Positions 1 to 7,363 of a stretch of 11,070 bases of DNA are shown here, one piece after another. The number at the start of each line of letters is the position of its first letter. Within the stretch, counting starts at the first letter, position 1. Made by a program: the position numbers and the translations under genes. Source of the stretch: Aurantibrevibacter sp041747755 (GTDB taxonomy: Bacteria; Bacteroidota; Bacteroidia; Flavobacteriales; Flavobacteriaceae); the NCBI GenBank assembly GCA_041747755.1, contig JBGTEN010000188.1, forward strand, positions 1-11,070. The letters are read 5' to 3'. The notes beneath the pieces are model-generated. The model had not been told where the DNA came from, ran no database searches, and saw nothing but the letters and a program-made list of their open reading frames with translations.

Positions 1-34
1 AGTTCAATAATTAACAATTTAAACAACATTTAAA

Positions 35-595
35 ATGAGAGAAAATCAGAATCAAAATCAAAGGGATGAAAACATGACTGCTGAACGCAGCATGTTAACA
101 GGAATGTTTAGTGATCGTGAGAGCACAGAAAATGCTTATAACACCTTGCAAGAAAGAGGGTATTCTAAAGATGATATCAATTTAGTTATGTCTGACCAAA
201 CACGGGATAAATACTTTTCCGATGATGATCAGGATACCGAATTAGGAACTAAAGCCGCTGAAGGCGCAGGAAAAGGCTCTGCAATTGGTGGCACTGTTGG
301 AGCAATAGCAGGTGTTATAGCGGCAATCGGCACTAGCTTAGCCATACCCGGACTGGGAATTGTTATCGCCGGACCAATTGCTGCAGGTTTGGCCGGAGCA
401 GGAGCCGGTGGTCTTGCAGGTGGAGTAATAGGTGCTCTTGTTGGATCAGGAATTCCTGAAGCACGTGCTAAGATCTATGAGTCAGGAATCAATGATGGAC
501 AAATTGTTATGGGAGTAAATCCACGTAATGATGAGGATGCCAAATACTTTGAAGAAAACTGGCGTAGTAACCAAGGTCAAGAAATTCACAATTAG
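35..595 (+). CDS. Glycine-rich general stress protein (YflT/GSP17M-like)
   Basis: The product has 186 residues. After a hydrophilic Asn/Gln-rich tail (1-18), residues 20-53 read like the N-terminal module of general stress protein 17M/YflT: a short strand ending in 'GMFSDRESTENAYNTLQERGY', then 'SKDDINLVMSD'. Residues 75-139 are an almost uninterrupted Gly/Ala/Ile stretch with GxxxG-type spacing (a glycine zipper), which could insert in or pack against a membrane. Residues 140-177 (GIPEARAKIYESGI...) resemble the closing helix and strand of the same family. The biochemical role is unknown; the family is linked to general stress. ATG at 35 is the first start; Met14 (base 74) is an alternative that would remove the Asn/Gln tail. 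The gene has its own terminator at 628-663, so it is probably transcribed separately from the catalase operon. The family match is by pattern recognition only. Confidence 0.82.
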   Translation: MRENQNQNQRDENMTAERSMLTGMFSDRESTENAYNTLQERGYSKDDINLVMSDQTRDKYFSDDDQDTELGTKAAEGAGKGSAIGGTVGAIAGVIAAIGTSLAIPGLGIVIAGPIAAGLAGAGAGGLAGGVIGALVGSGIPEARAKIYESGINDGQIVMGVNPRNDEDAKYFEENWRSNQGQEIHN

Positions 596-627
596 AAGAA
601 ATTCGCAATTGGAATTTCCATTTAAAA

Positions 628-663
628 TTAAAACGGAATGATTTATAAATCATTCCGTTTTAA
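628..663. terminator. Perfect 36-base palindrome, probable intrinsic terminator
   Basis: The segment is its own reverse complement over all 36 bases, with the axis between 645 and 646. The core arm AAAACGGAATGATTTA (630-645) pairs with 646-661. It lies 32 bases after the stop codon of the stress protein gene and 38 bases before the next start. The T-run on the 3' side is short (TTTT), so termination is likely but may be modest. Because of the symmetry it would fold equally in RNA from either strand. Confidence 0.65.
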
Positions 664-701
664 AACTAAGGTGAGTAAAATTTAACTACAATAAAATCAC
701 A

Positions 702-1307
702 ATGAAGAAAAGCACATTCTTAAAAAATACAGTAATCCTAGCACGCTTTGCCTGCTGTATTTTATGGGTTGCCTCATGTGCTAATAAACAAAATCCGAAG
801 AACCCTAAAGATGTTGCCAAAGACTTCACCGAAACCTTTGAAAACAATTTGCCGGAAGAAGATGTACAGTTCCTTTTAACAGCTTCAGAAATTAACTTGA
901 AAGAAATTAAACTAGGAAAACTGGCACAGCAAAAAGGAAGTTCAACACATGTTAAGCAGTTGGGAAAGATGATGGAAGATGCGCACTCCAAATCACAAAG
1001 TGATTTAACTAAACTCACTAAAAGTAAGATGATTACTGTTTCCTCTTCATTAACCAATACTGCCCAAGAGGTTTATGAAACATTAAGTAAAAAATCAGGT
1101 AATGATTTTGACAAAGCATATGCCGATCTGATGGTAAGCGGACATAAAGATGCAATCATCGAATTTGAAAGAGTATCTACTCATAGTAGCGATACAGATC
1201 TTAAATATTGGGCAATAGTCTCACTCAAAGCCTTAAGGACACATCTGGACCACTCCATCTATTGTCAAAAGCAGTGCGAAAAATTTAATCAAATAAATAA
1301 AACATAA
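702..1307 (+). CDS. DUF4142 lipoprotein, predicted ferritin-like helical bundle
   Basis: The product has 201 residues. A basic N-terminus and hydrophobic stretch (residues 8-22) end in the lipobox VASC, with Cys26 as the predicted lipidated residue; the mature protein would therefore be membrane-anchored outside the cytoplasm. Residues 54-190 fit the DUF4142 pattern: 'FLLTASEINLKEIKLGKLAQQKG', then a 'VKQLGKMMEDAHSKS' segment, then a helix with His and Glu residues (GHKDAIIEFERVS), and a last helix with LRTHLDHS. DUF4142 proteins are thought to adopt a ferritin-like four-helix bundle; no enzymatic activity is established. It is the first gene of a tight operon: only 4 bases separate its TAA from the manganese catalase ATG. 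The context suggests a role in peroxide or metal stress at the cell envelope, which is inference. Confidence 0.88.
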   Translation: MKKSTFLKNTVILARFACCILWVASCANKQNPKNPKDVAKDFTETFENNLPEEDVQFLLTASEINLKEIKLGKLAQQKGSSTHVKQLGKMMEDAHSKSQSDLTKLTKSKMITVSSSLTNTAQEVYETLSKKSGNDFDKAYADLMVSGHKDAIIEFERVSTHSSDTDLKYWAIVSLKALRTHLDHSIYCQKQCEKFNQINKT

Positions 1308-1311
1308 AACT

Positions 1312-2295
1312 ATGTTCCATCACGTAAAAGAATTACAGTTTAATGCACGAGTTTCAAAACCGGATGTGCGTTTTGCAAAACTACTCCTTGAGCAATTTGG
1401 CGGACCCAACGGAGAGCTAAAAGCAGCCATGCAATATTTTGTACAGGCATTCGGCTGTAGAAAAGCATACCCTGCAGAATACGACATGCTTATGGATATT
1501 GCCACCGAAGAATTCAGCCACTTAGAAATTGTAGGGGCAACTATTCAAATGCTTCTTACAGGAGTAAACGGTGAATTGAAAAATGCGGCAGATGAATCTG
1601 ATCTAAACAAAATGTTAGATGGGAAGGCATCAAAGGAAAATTACATACACGATGCCATGATAAATCCTCATTTTTTTGTGGTAAGTGGAGGGACTCCAAC
1701 CCTTACGGATAGTGTTGGAAATCCCTGGAATGCCAGTTACATTATGGGAATGGGCGACTTAACGGCCGACCTTCGTTTGAATATTGGAGCAGAAACAAGT
1801 GCGAAAATGGTCTATGAAAACTTGATGAAGTTTACGGATGATGAGTATGTAAAAGAATCGTTACGCTATCTAATGACGCGGGAAGTAGCTCACTTTCAAA
1901 TGTTTCAGGCTGCCTTGGAAAGTATTCAACCCAACTTTCCTCCTGGTATTTTACAAAGCGATCCTCGATATAGCAATAAATACTTTAACATGTCTAAAGG
2001 AGAAGATTTTAAAGGACCATGGAATGAAGGGCTAAGTCCAGAGATGGGAGAAGAATGGCAATTTATTAACGACCCATTGGAACATGTTAGACAAACTAAT
2101 GGCCTATTAGACGAAAAGATTGAGGGAACACCAAGAACAGAAAAATCGGTTCAAAGTGACAACAAATCTGTAAGTGCTGAACGTAAAGCCAAAGTGGATG
2201 AGGCAACACTTCCTAAAAATGGAGTAATGAGCTGGTCCGTTTACGAAGAAGAACTTGAAGCCAAAGCAACCTCAAGTGCAAATAATAACTTATAA
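1312..2295 (+). CDS. Manganese (non-heme) catalase
   Basis: The product has 327 residues and would disproportionate hydrogen peroxide to water and oxygen at a dinuclear manganese centre in the cytoplasm. The five expected metal ligands are visible with family spacing: Glu35 (GPNGELKAAMQY), Glu67 and His70 (ATEEFSH), Glu161 (NIGAETSAK) and His194 (REVAHFQ). The 33-residue gap between the third Glu and second His matches the Thermus-type enzyme. Other landmarks are MINPHFFVVSGGTP (116-129) and PPGILQSDPRYSNKYFNMS (210-228). The last ~50 residues (275-327) form a hydrophilic, Ser/Lys/Glu-rich tail. There is no signal peptide. It sits in the middle of the DUF4142-catalase-DUF892 operon. The length is slightly above that of well-known members (about 270-300 residues), because of the tail. 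Confidence 0.95.
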   Translation: MFHHVKELQFNARVSKPDVRFAKLLLEQFGGPNGELKAAMQYFVQAFGCRKAYPAEYDMLMDIATEEFSHLEIVGATIQMLLTGVNGELKNAADESDLNKMLDGKASKENYIHDAMINPHFFVVSGGTPTLTDSVGNPWNASYIMGMGDLTADLRLNIGAETSAKMVYENLMKFTDDEYVKESLRYLMTREVAHFQMFQAALESIQPNFPPGILQSDPRYSNKYFNMSKGEDFKGPWNEGLSPEMGEEWQFINDPLEHVRQTNGLLDEKIEGTPRTEKSVQSDNKSVSAERKAKVDEATLPKNGVMSWSVYEEELEAKATSSANNNL

Positions 2296-2320
2296 TTTAT
2301 TAATCAATAATTTTTAGAAA

Positions 2321-2899
2321 ATGGAAAATAAAAAATCGAAAACTTCTACTGCTTCTCAAAACGGAGAACAGTCAAAAAACAAAACAAATAATGCCGCTAT
2401 GCAATCATCTCAATTAATGCAATTGTTTGAAGATCAATTGAAAGATATTTATTGGGCTGAAAAAGCATTAACCAAAGCAATTCCTAAGATGATAAAAAAT
2501 GCCACATCCGAGGAATTGATTGATGCTTTAACAAATCATCTTGCCGAAACAGAGAACCAAATTCTTAGATTGGAACAGGTATTTGAATCCATAGATGAAA
2601 AAGCAAGTGCCAAAAAATGTGAAGCAATGGAGGGCCTAATTGAAGAGGCAGAAGAAATCATGGATTCATGTGAAGAAGGGTCTATGTGCGATGCCGGAAT
2701 TATTTCTGCAGCGCAAAAGGTAGAACACTACGAAATTGCATCTTATGGAACACTTCGTCAATTCGCAGAAACATTGGGTCTGACAGATGCAGTATCATTG
2801 CTTGAAGCTACCTTGGAGGAAGAAAAAGCGGCCGATCAAAAATTATCAGAGGTAGCAATAAATGCCGTTAATGTAGAAGCAGCTCACGAAGAAGTTTAA
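2321..2899 (+). CDS. DUF892 ferritin-like protein (YciE/YciF type)
   Basis: The product has 192 residues. After a hydrophilic Lys/Ser/Asn-rich lead (1-30), residues 31-185 follow the DUF892 helical bundle: 'LFEDQLKDIYWAEKALTKAIPKM' (35-57, with Glu47), 'HLAETENQILRLEQVFESI' (73-91, with Glu76), a Cys/Glu-rich helix (100-119), 'AAQKVEHYEIASYGTLRQFA' (130-149, with Glu135, His136, Glu138 and Tyr142), and 'LLEATLEEEKAADQKL' (160-175, with Glu166-168). These Glu and His residues are the ones expected to form a di-iron type site. The exact function of the family is unsettled; members are stress-induced in enterobacteria. It lies 25 bases after the catalase gene, and a strong terminator follows, so it closes the operon. 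Confidence 0.93.
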   Translation: MENKKSKTSTASQNGEQSKNKTNNAAMQSSQLMQLFEDQLKDIYWAEKALTKAIPKMIKNATSEELIDALTNHLAETENQILRLEQVFESIDEKASAKKCEAMEGLIEEAEEIMDSCEEGSMCDAGIISAAQKVEHYEIASYGTLRQFAETLGLTDAVSLLEATLEEEKAADQKLSEVAINAVNVEAAHEEV

Positions 2900-2966
2900 G
2901 AGTATTTTTATGGTAAACGATTTACCGAATGTTATTTGGAGTTGCTATAACTTTATTAATGAAATT

Positions 2967-3000
2967 AGCCACCTTATTTAAATGGGGTGGCTTTTTTTTT
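2967..3000 (+). terminator. Rho-independent terminator of the catalase operon
   Basis: The arm AGCCACC (2967-2973) pairs with GGTGGCT (2986-2992). The stem continues inward through two G-U pairs and two A/T pairs, and is followed by a run of nine T (2992-3000). It lies about 70 bases after the DUF892 stop codon. The rest of the gap to the convergent gene at 3146 shows nothing I can assign. Confidence 0.9.
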
Positions 3001-3145
3001 AGGCTTCGAAGTCGGCACAATTCATCAAAGTACTTTAAGGTAATTTATAATCCTATACTCCTAGTTTCAAATTAATGAATCCCTATAGACTTTACTTCTA
3101 AGTTCACCTATACTATTCTATAACCTAATTTAACGAGATGAACTC

Positions 3146-3844
3146 TCAAGCATGTTCCGGGACCCCAAATGCTGTTCTAAACTCTTTTCTTCTCTTTCTG
3201 CTCAAAGGAATTTCCCTTCCATTTACTAGTACATTATTGCAGTTAAATCTTTCAACCTTTTCAAGATTAACTATAAACGATTTATGAATTCTTACGAATT
3301 TTTCTGGTGGCAATTGGGAAATAAAATCGGTCATAGTAGAAAGGACTATTACCCGTTCATTGACCATGATTAATTTTATATAATCCCCTAATGCCTCAAT
3401 ACATTCAATTTCCGACAAAATTACCTTTCTAACGCTTAGCTTGTTACGGACAAATATATGCTCCGGTTTTTCCTTTTTGATAGCTATTTGTCCATTATTA
3501 TTTATTGCCTTTTTTACTGCAACAACCAGACGGTCATTGGTTATAGGTTGGGTTAGGTAATCAGTAACGCCATATTCGAAAGCCTTAATACCATAATCTG
3601 TCTTTCCTCCAATTAAAACAATCGTGGGATAACCATGCAAGGATCGAATATATTCAAACCCATTAATTACAGGTAAATCTATGGCTAAGAAAATTAGATC
3701 TATATTTATGTGTGCCTCAGGACCCGCTTCCAAGGCATCACTGTACTCAGCAACTAAATCAAGATTGGCGTGTTTGGTAATTAATTTTACCAAAGATGTC
3801 CTAGTAACCTCGGAATTTTCTATAATAATACATTTCAATTTCAT
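3146..3844 (-). CDS. LytTR DNA-binding regulator with degenerate receiver domain
   Basis: The product has 232 residues. Residues 1-118 have the layout of a CheY-like receiver and 127-227 form a LytTR DNA-binding domain (VRNKLSVRKVILSEIECIEALGDYIKL; later FVRIHKSFIVNLEKVERF and NGREIPLSRKRRKEF). The DNA-binding half looks intact. In the receiver, the usual FLDIxMP reads FLAIDLP (52-58), so the phosphorylated Asp is Ala54; the codon is clearly GCC. The acidic pair after the first strand is Glu9-Asn10, the conserved Thr/Ser position is Gly79, and the Lys of the K-P motif is Gln99. All parts needed for Asp phosphorylation are therefore altered, while the fold-defining hydrophobic pattern is kept. 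It is probably a phosphorylation-independent regulator. It follows the GH130-GT operon on the same strand, but a likely terminator lies between, so it may have its own promoter. Confidence 0.92.
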   Translation of the reverse strand: MKLKCIIIENSEVTRTSLVKLITKHANLDLVAEYSDALEAGPEAHINIDLIFLAIDLPVINGFEYIRSLHGYPTIVLIGGKTDYGIKAFEYGVTDYLTQPITNDRLVVAVKKAINNNGQIAIKKEKPEHIFVRNKLSVRKVILSEIECIEALGDYIKLIMVNERVIVLSTMTDFISQLPPEKFVRIHKSFIVNLEKVERFNCNNVLVNGREIPLSRKRRKEFRTAFGVPEHA

Positions 3845-3888
3845 TTTTTAAAGATTTTAGTAAAGGCTGGTAGGAGATGCTATAATTT

Positions 3889-3927
3889 AAAAAAGGAATC
3901 AACGCAATCCGATGTTGGATAATTCCT
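3889..3927 (-). terminator. Probable terminator after the glycosyltransferase gene
   Basis: Read on the minus strand, AGGAAT (3927-3922) and CAAC (3917-3914), with a 4-base bulge between, pair with GTTGATTCCT (3903-3894), followed directly by six T (3894-3889). It begins about 13 bases after the glycosyltransferase stop codon and ends 44 bases before the LytTR start, so it would separate the carbohydrate operon from the regulator gene. The bulge makes this less certain than a plain hairpin. Confidence 0.5.
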
Positions 3928-3939
3928 AAAATTTCAGAT

Positions 3940-6330
3940 TTAAACTTTACTCGATCTATTTGTCTCCTGAAAGTATTCCTTTTGGAAATTCTCATTCGCT
4001 CCTTCCTTATAAAGACTTTCCAGCGTTAAGCGTGCCATTAAATAGCTCACTGTAGATTCTGCTCCCTGATTTAGGTTTACGTAACTATCTTCAAGTCCGT
4101 CATAACAACCTCCGGTACAGGGATTGTAAATAATTTGATTTAAATGATTGGATCCCAAAAACCAGTTAAATGAGGCTGTAATCTTTGCTTTGTACTCGGG
4201 CTCCTTAAAGATTTCATAAAATAAACTCAAGGCTAAAATGGTATAAGCAATATCAATAGGTTGTTCACCCCCAACTACCCTTTTATGCTGTTCATTCTCT
4301 TTATAAAGCCAGGTTTTATTGGAAATCACCTTAATATTGTGGTCCTTAAAAGTTTTTGACAAGAGAAAATCAAAAGATGATTTGGCTATTTCTTTGTAAA
4401 TTCGTTTCCCTGTAGCTAACCAAGCGCACAACATAGCTTCCGGTAAAATACTATTTGCATAGGTAAAATAACTTTCAAACCACACCCAATCCCCATCAGC
4501 CTCATGCTTAAACATCTGCTCTAAACGGTTTGCCAATTCTCCAATAAGTAAAATTGTCTCCGTTGTAGGATCCTTAATGTTTTTGTAAAAAAGCCCCTTA
4601 ATTATAAATGCAATTGCTCTGGTAGAGTGAATTTTGTAAACCTCGGCTAAGCCTAACTGCATTGTTTGTTCTGCTACTTTGCGTAAATGGACGTAGCTTT
4701 GGGGTAGCAGTTTTACCATGGAAATGAGATAACCCAATGCCCAAAGTGCTCTTCCATTGGAATCTGCAAGATTAACGGTTCCGTTTTGAGCTGTAAAATT
4801 TTTGTTTTTATCAACATAATTAAGAAAATAACCTTCTTTTTGAAGACAAAAATCAATAAAGTTTAAATAAATCTCTACGTATGGTAGTACTTCTTCATCA
4901 CCTGTAAGTTCATAGTACTGGCACACCGCAATCATAGCTCTGGCATTGTCGTCTAATGTATAGCCGGATTCAATATCCGGTGTATTTATTTTAGAAAACT
5001 GAATAATTCCAAAATCTGTGGTCATGCGTTTTAGATGATCCAAGTTAATTGGTGGTATGGTATATCTCACCTCTATTTTCTCACTGGCAAATTCCTGAAA
5101 CAATAGGGCATGTGCCACCGCAGAATTTTCCCAGGCGGTTGAAGTAATGCTATGCAAGCCGTTTAAACTTATGGTTTCTCTTAAAGAAGCATTCTCCAAC
5201 AAGGAATTTACTGCATTAGATAATTGATCCGGGTTCTCAAAGTCCACTATGATTCCTGCATTATTAGCCAAAACCTCCACTGCATGCGGAATTGGAGTAG
5301 AAACTATAGGACAGCCACAACTAACCGCATAAGAGAACGTTCCGCTTACTGCTTGGTTAGGATTGTTAGACGAAAACACATACACATCTGTAAGCTGTAA
5401 ATATTCTAATAGTTCCGGTAAGGGAAGAAAAGAATTAATAAATTGAACGTGATTTTCTATTTGAAGCGAGGAAACCAATTCTTTCAGAGAATCCCTATAT
5501 CGCTCCCCCTGCTCCTTAACAATGGATGGATGTGTTTTTCCTATAATTAAAAACAGTACCTCCGGATGTGCTTTTATAATTTGTGGAAGTGCTTTTAAAG
5601 TTGTTTCAATGCTTTTTCCTGCGCTTAATAATCCAAAAGTGGACACCACTTTCTTGTCTTGCAAATTGAACTTTGATTTTAATGCTATTTTTTCTGTATG
5701 AGGAACCAAATGTGTTCCATGGGCTATGACCCTTATTTTAGTTTGTGCTATCCCGTAATCATCCAGAAGAATTTTCTCTGAAGACTTGGTCATAACTATA
5801 ATTTGAGCGCATTCATCTACAATTTGATTTACGTGTTTTAATAACTGGTTATCCGGTTTTGGTAATACCGTATGAAAAGCAAGTATTATAGGTTTTGAAA
5901 TGGAACTTAATAATTCATTAAAATCGTTCTCATGACCTTTAAAAAATCCAAATTCATGCTGAATTACCACCATTTTGATGTTGTCATCATCCATTATTTC
6001 ACTGGCCAATGCAATATAGGAGTATTGAAAACTGGTATTCAATATATACTTTACCTCCTGTTTATAAACATGTTTTTCACTAATGGTCTCCAATGCGCAA
6101 ACGCTTAAGGTGAACGATTCGTCAAATTTATTTTTAAGCGCATCAAGTAAATCCTGCGAATAGGTTGCCAATCCACATTCCCTGGGGGGATAGGAATTGA
6201 TGAATAGAATACCCGGAAGGGCACCATTTCCATTACTTGAAAATTGAGCATTCACAGCGTTCTTTGAAAATGCCAAATCTTGTGCTGTAGACAATATGCC
6301 ATTGTGTAAATTATTAGCTTTAGCTGTCAT
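3940..6330 (-). CDS. GT4-type glycosyltransferase fused to an all-helical (toroid-like) domain
   Basis: The product has 796 residues. Residues 38-415 form a GT-B glycosyltransferase of the GT4 kind. The N-terminal Rossmann half starts at LPGILFINSYPPRECGLATYSQDLL (38-62), with IQHEFGFFKGHENDF (123-137) and IVMTKSSEKIL. The C-terminal half has VVSTFGLLSAGKSIETTLKALP (228-249), LFLIIGKTHP and a donor-site region at 326-350 (QAVSGTFSYAVSCGCPIVSTP). The classic EX7E pair is not evident there. Residues 430-775 are all-helical with conserved-looking acidic and aromatic turns: GYTLDDNARAM (456-466), NLADSNGRALWALGY (520-534), WFESYFTYANSILPEAML (617-634), GEQPIDIAYTI and GGCYDGLED...NQGAESTVSYL (740-764). 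This resembles an (alpha/alpha)6 barrel of glycoside-processing enzymes. Donor and acceptor are unknown. Its start overlaps the GH130 gene by 11 bases, implying translational coupling. No signal peptide is seen, so it is probably cytoplasmic. Confidence 0.9.
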   Translation of the reverse strand: MTAKANNLHNGILSTAQDLAFSKNAVNAQFSSNGNGALPGILFINSYPPRECGLATYSQDLLDALKNKFDESFTLSVCALETISEKHVYKQEVKYILNTSFQYSYIALASEIMDDDNIKMVVIQHEFGFFKGHENDFNELLSSISKPIILAFHTVLPKPDNQLLKHVNQIVDECAQIIVMTKSSEKILLDDYGIAQTKIRVIAHGTHLVPHTEKIALKSKFNLQDKKVVSTFGLLSAGKSIETTLKALPQIIKAHPEVLFLIIGKTHPSIVKEQGERYRDSLKELVSSLQIENHVQFINSFLPLPELLEYLQLTDVYVFSSNNPNQAVSGTFSYAVSCGCPIVSTPIPHAVEVLANNAGIIVDFENPDQLSNAVNSLLENASLRETISLNGLHSITSTAWENSAVAHALLFQEFASEKIEVRYTIPPINLDHLKRMTTDFGIIQFSKINTPDIESGYTLDDNARAMIAVCQYYELTGDEEVLPYVEIYLNFIDFCLQKEGYFLNYVDKNKNFTAQNGTVNLADSNGRALWALGYLISMVKLLPQSYVHLRKVAEQTMQLGLAEVYKIHSTRAIAFIIKGLFYKNIKDPTTETILLIGELANRLEQMFKHEADGDWVWFESYFTYANSILPEAMLCAWLATGKRIYKEIAKSSFDFLLSKTFKDHNIKVISNKTWLYKENEQHKRVVGGEQPIDIAYTILALSLFYEIFKEPEYKAKITASFNWFLGSNHLNQIIYNPCTGGCYDGLEDSYVNLNQGAESTVSYLMARLTLESLYKEGANENFQKEYFQETNRSSKV

Positions 6331-7363
6331 AAGTTATTTTGTTAACTAAAAGTTCTTTTAAAAGAGAAGAAAGGCTTAATGAAGCTGTAGCTATATGAGA
6401 ATCAGCAGCACCGTAATAAATATAAAGCGTATCTTCTGATACCAAAGCGCCGCTTGGAAAGCAGACATTATTTACCTCTCCCTTAAGTTCCCATTCCATT
6501 TCTGGTTGAAACAAGGCATAGGGCAGCCTCGCAATTTCTACATTGGGATTATCCAGTTCCAATAAAGCAGCACATGCCGTATAAACGTATCCCTGAATGG
6601 TATCATGAACTCCGTGATAAATGACCAACCAACCTTGCTCTGTTTCTATTGGTGGGCAACCCCCGCCTATATAACTCAGCTCATGGTCGTATTTAGGAGA
6701 AAGAACAATGTGGTCTTCCAAGTGCATGAAGTAATCGCACCAAAATTCATTGGTCAGTACTTCTAAATCATGAACCGAAGTAATTTGAATTTCCGGTTTT
6801 ACACGATGTAAAAAGTAAAATTTACCATTAATCTTTCTAGGGAAGAAAACAACATTCTTATCCCAAACAAATACATCCTTTCCATTCCTATGTTTAGACC
6901 TTCCCAATTTGTTAAACCGAAAATATTTCTCATGTATTTTTCCTCTGGATTCGGCCAAGCGAACAAAATTATCGTAAGTCATTTCCGGAACTAAAAGACC
7001 CAACTTTTTCCATTCCTTTAAATCAGATGAGGTAGCAAGTGCTCCCATTGCATTTACCCCATCATAGGCCGTATAAGTTAGATAATAAAGGCCTTCTATT
7101 TTTACAATACGGGGATCTTCTACCCCTTTAATTTCATACTCAGATTGCGGAAAAAGAATTGGTACGTCTAAACGATACTCCAATGAAGTCGGCGTGTCTA
7201 GTTTACAATAACCAATGGTGGAGTAGTTACCTTTACTTACCGCTCTGTAAAAAAGGTGAATGCCATTTGAATCCTGAATAACTGCAGGATTTAACACCCC
7301 CTCATTTTCAAATCCTAAGCTTGTTTTGCTCAATAAAATCCCATGTTTTTTTACCTCTACCAT
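6320..7363 (-). CDS. GH130 family protein, mannoside-phosphorylase-like
   Basis: The chosen start gives 347 residues. The five-bladed beta-propeller signature of GH130 is clear; in numbering from this ATG it includes VLNPAV (23-28), LFYRA (37-41), GVEDPRIVKI (80-89; the acidic pair is where the family's catalytic Asp is placed), YYLTYTAYDG, KNVVFFPRKINGKFYFLHR (169-187), IGGGCPPIETEQGWLVIYHGV (232-252), and FPSG and YIYYGAADSHIATA near the end. Basic and aromatic residues linked with phosphate binding in the phosphorylase subfamilies (the Arg of YRA, Lys of KN, Arg of LHR, His of YHG) are present, favouring a mannosyl-phosphorylase over a hydrolase. The substrate is unknown. The frame stays open to a TTG at 7405 (14 more codons), but the only ATG is at 7363. 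The TATTATATAATA box (7421-7410) just before the TTG looks more like promoter DNA, so I prefer the ATG. Confidence 0.88.
   Translation of the reverse strand: MVEVKKHGILLSKTSLGFENEGVLNPAVIQDSNGIHLFYRAVSKGNYSTIGYCKLDTPTSLEYRLDVPILFPQSEYEIKGVEDPRIVKIEGLYYLTYTAYDGVNAMGALATSSDLKEWKKLGLLVPEMTYDNFVRLAESRGKIHEKYFRFNKLGRSKHRNGKDVFVWDKNVVFFPRKINGKFYFLHRVKPEIQITSVHDLEVLTNEFWCDYFMHLEDHIVLSPKYDHELSYIGGGCPPIETEQGWLVIYHGVHDTIQGYVYTACAALLELDNPNVEIARLPYALFQPEMEWELKGEVNNVCFPSGALVSEDTLYIYYGAADSHIATASLSLSSLLKELLVNKITYDS

Noticed and set aside
320..450. Gly/Ala-rich stretch as a repeat array or transmembrane channel
   Set aside because: The DNA shows no true tandem repeat and the pattern fits the glycine zipper common in stress proteins; a channel function cannot be supported.
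686..1057. Long open frame on the minus strand opposite the DUF4142 gene
   Set aside because: It lies fully antisense to a well-supported gene, is rich in Ser, Leu and Cys with no recognisable domain, and runs across the plus-strand start region.
2911..2927. Small hairpin GGTAAA/TTTACC just after the DUF892 gene
   Set aside because: It has a six-base stem with no T-run and lies before a much stronger terminator at 2967-3000; probably chance in AT-rich DNA.
3801..3995. Minus-strand 64-codon frame bridging the glycosyltransferase end and LytTR start
   Set aside because: It overlaps both real genes in another frame, crosses the probable terminator and has no family character.
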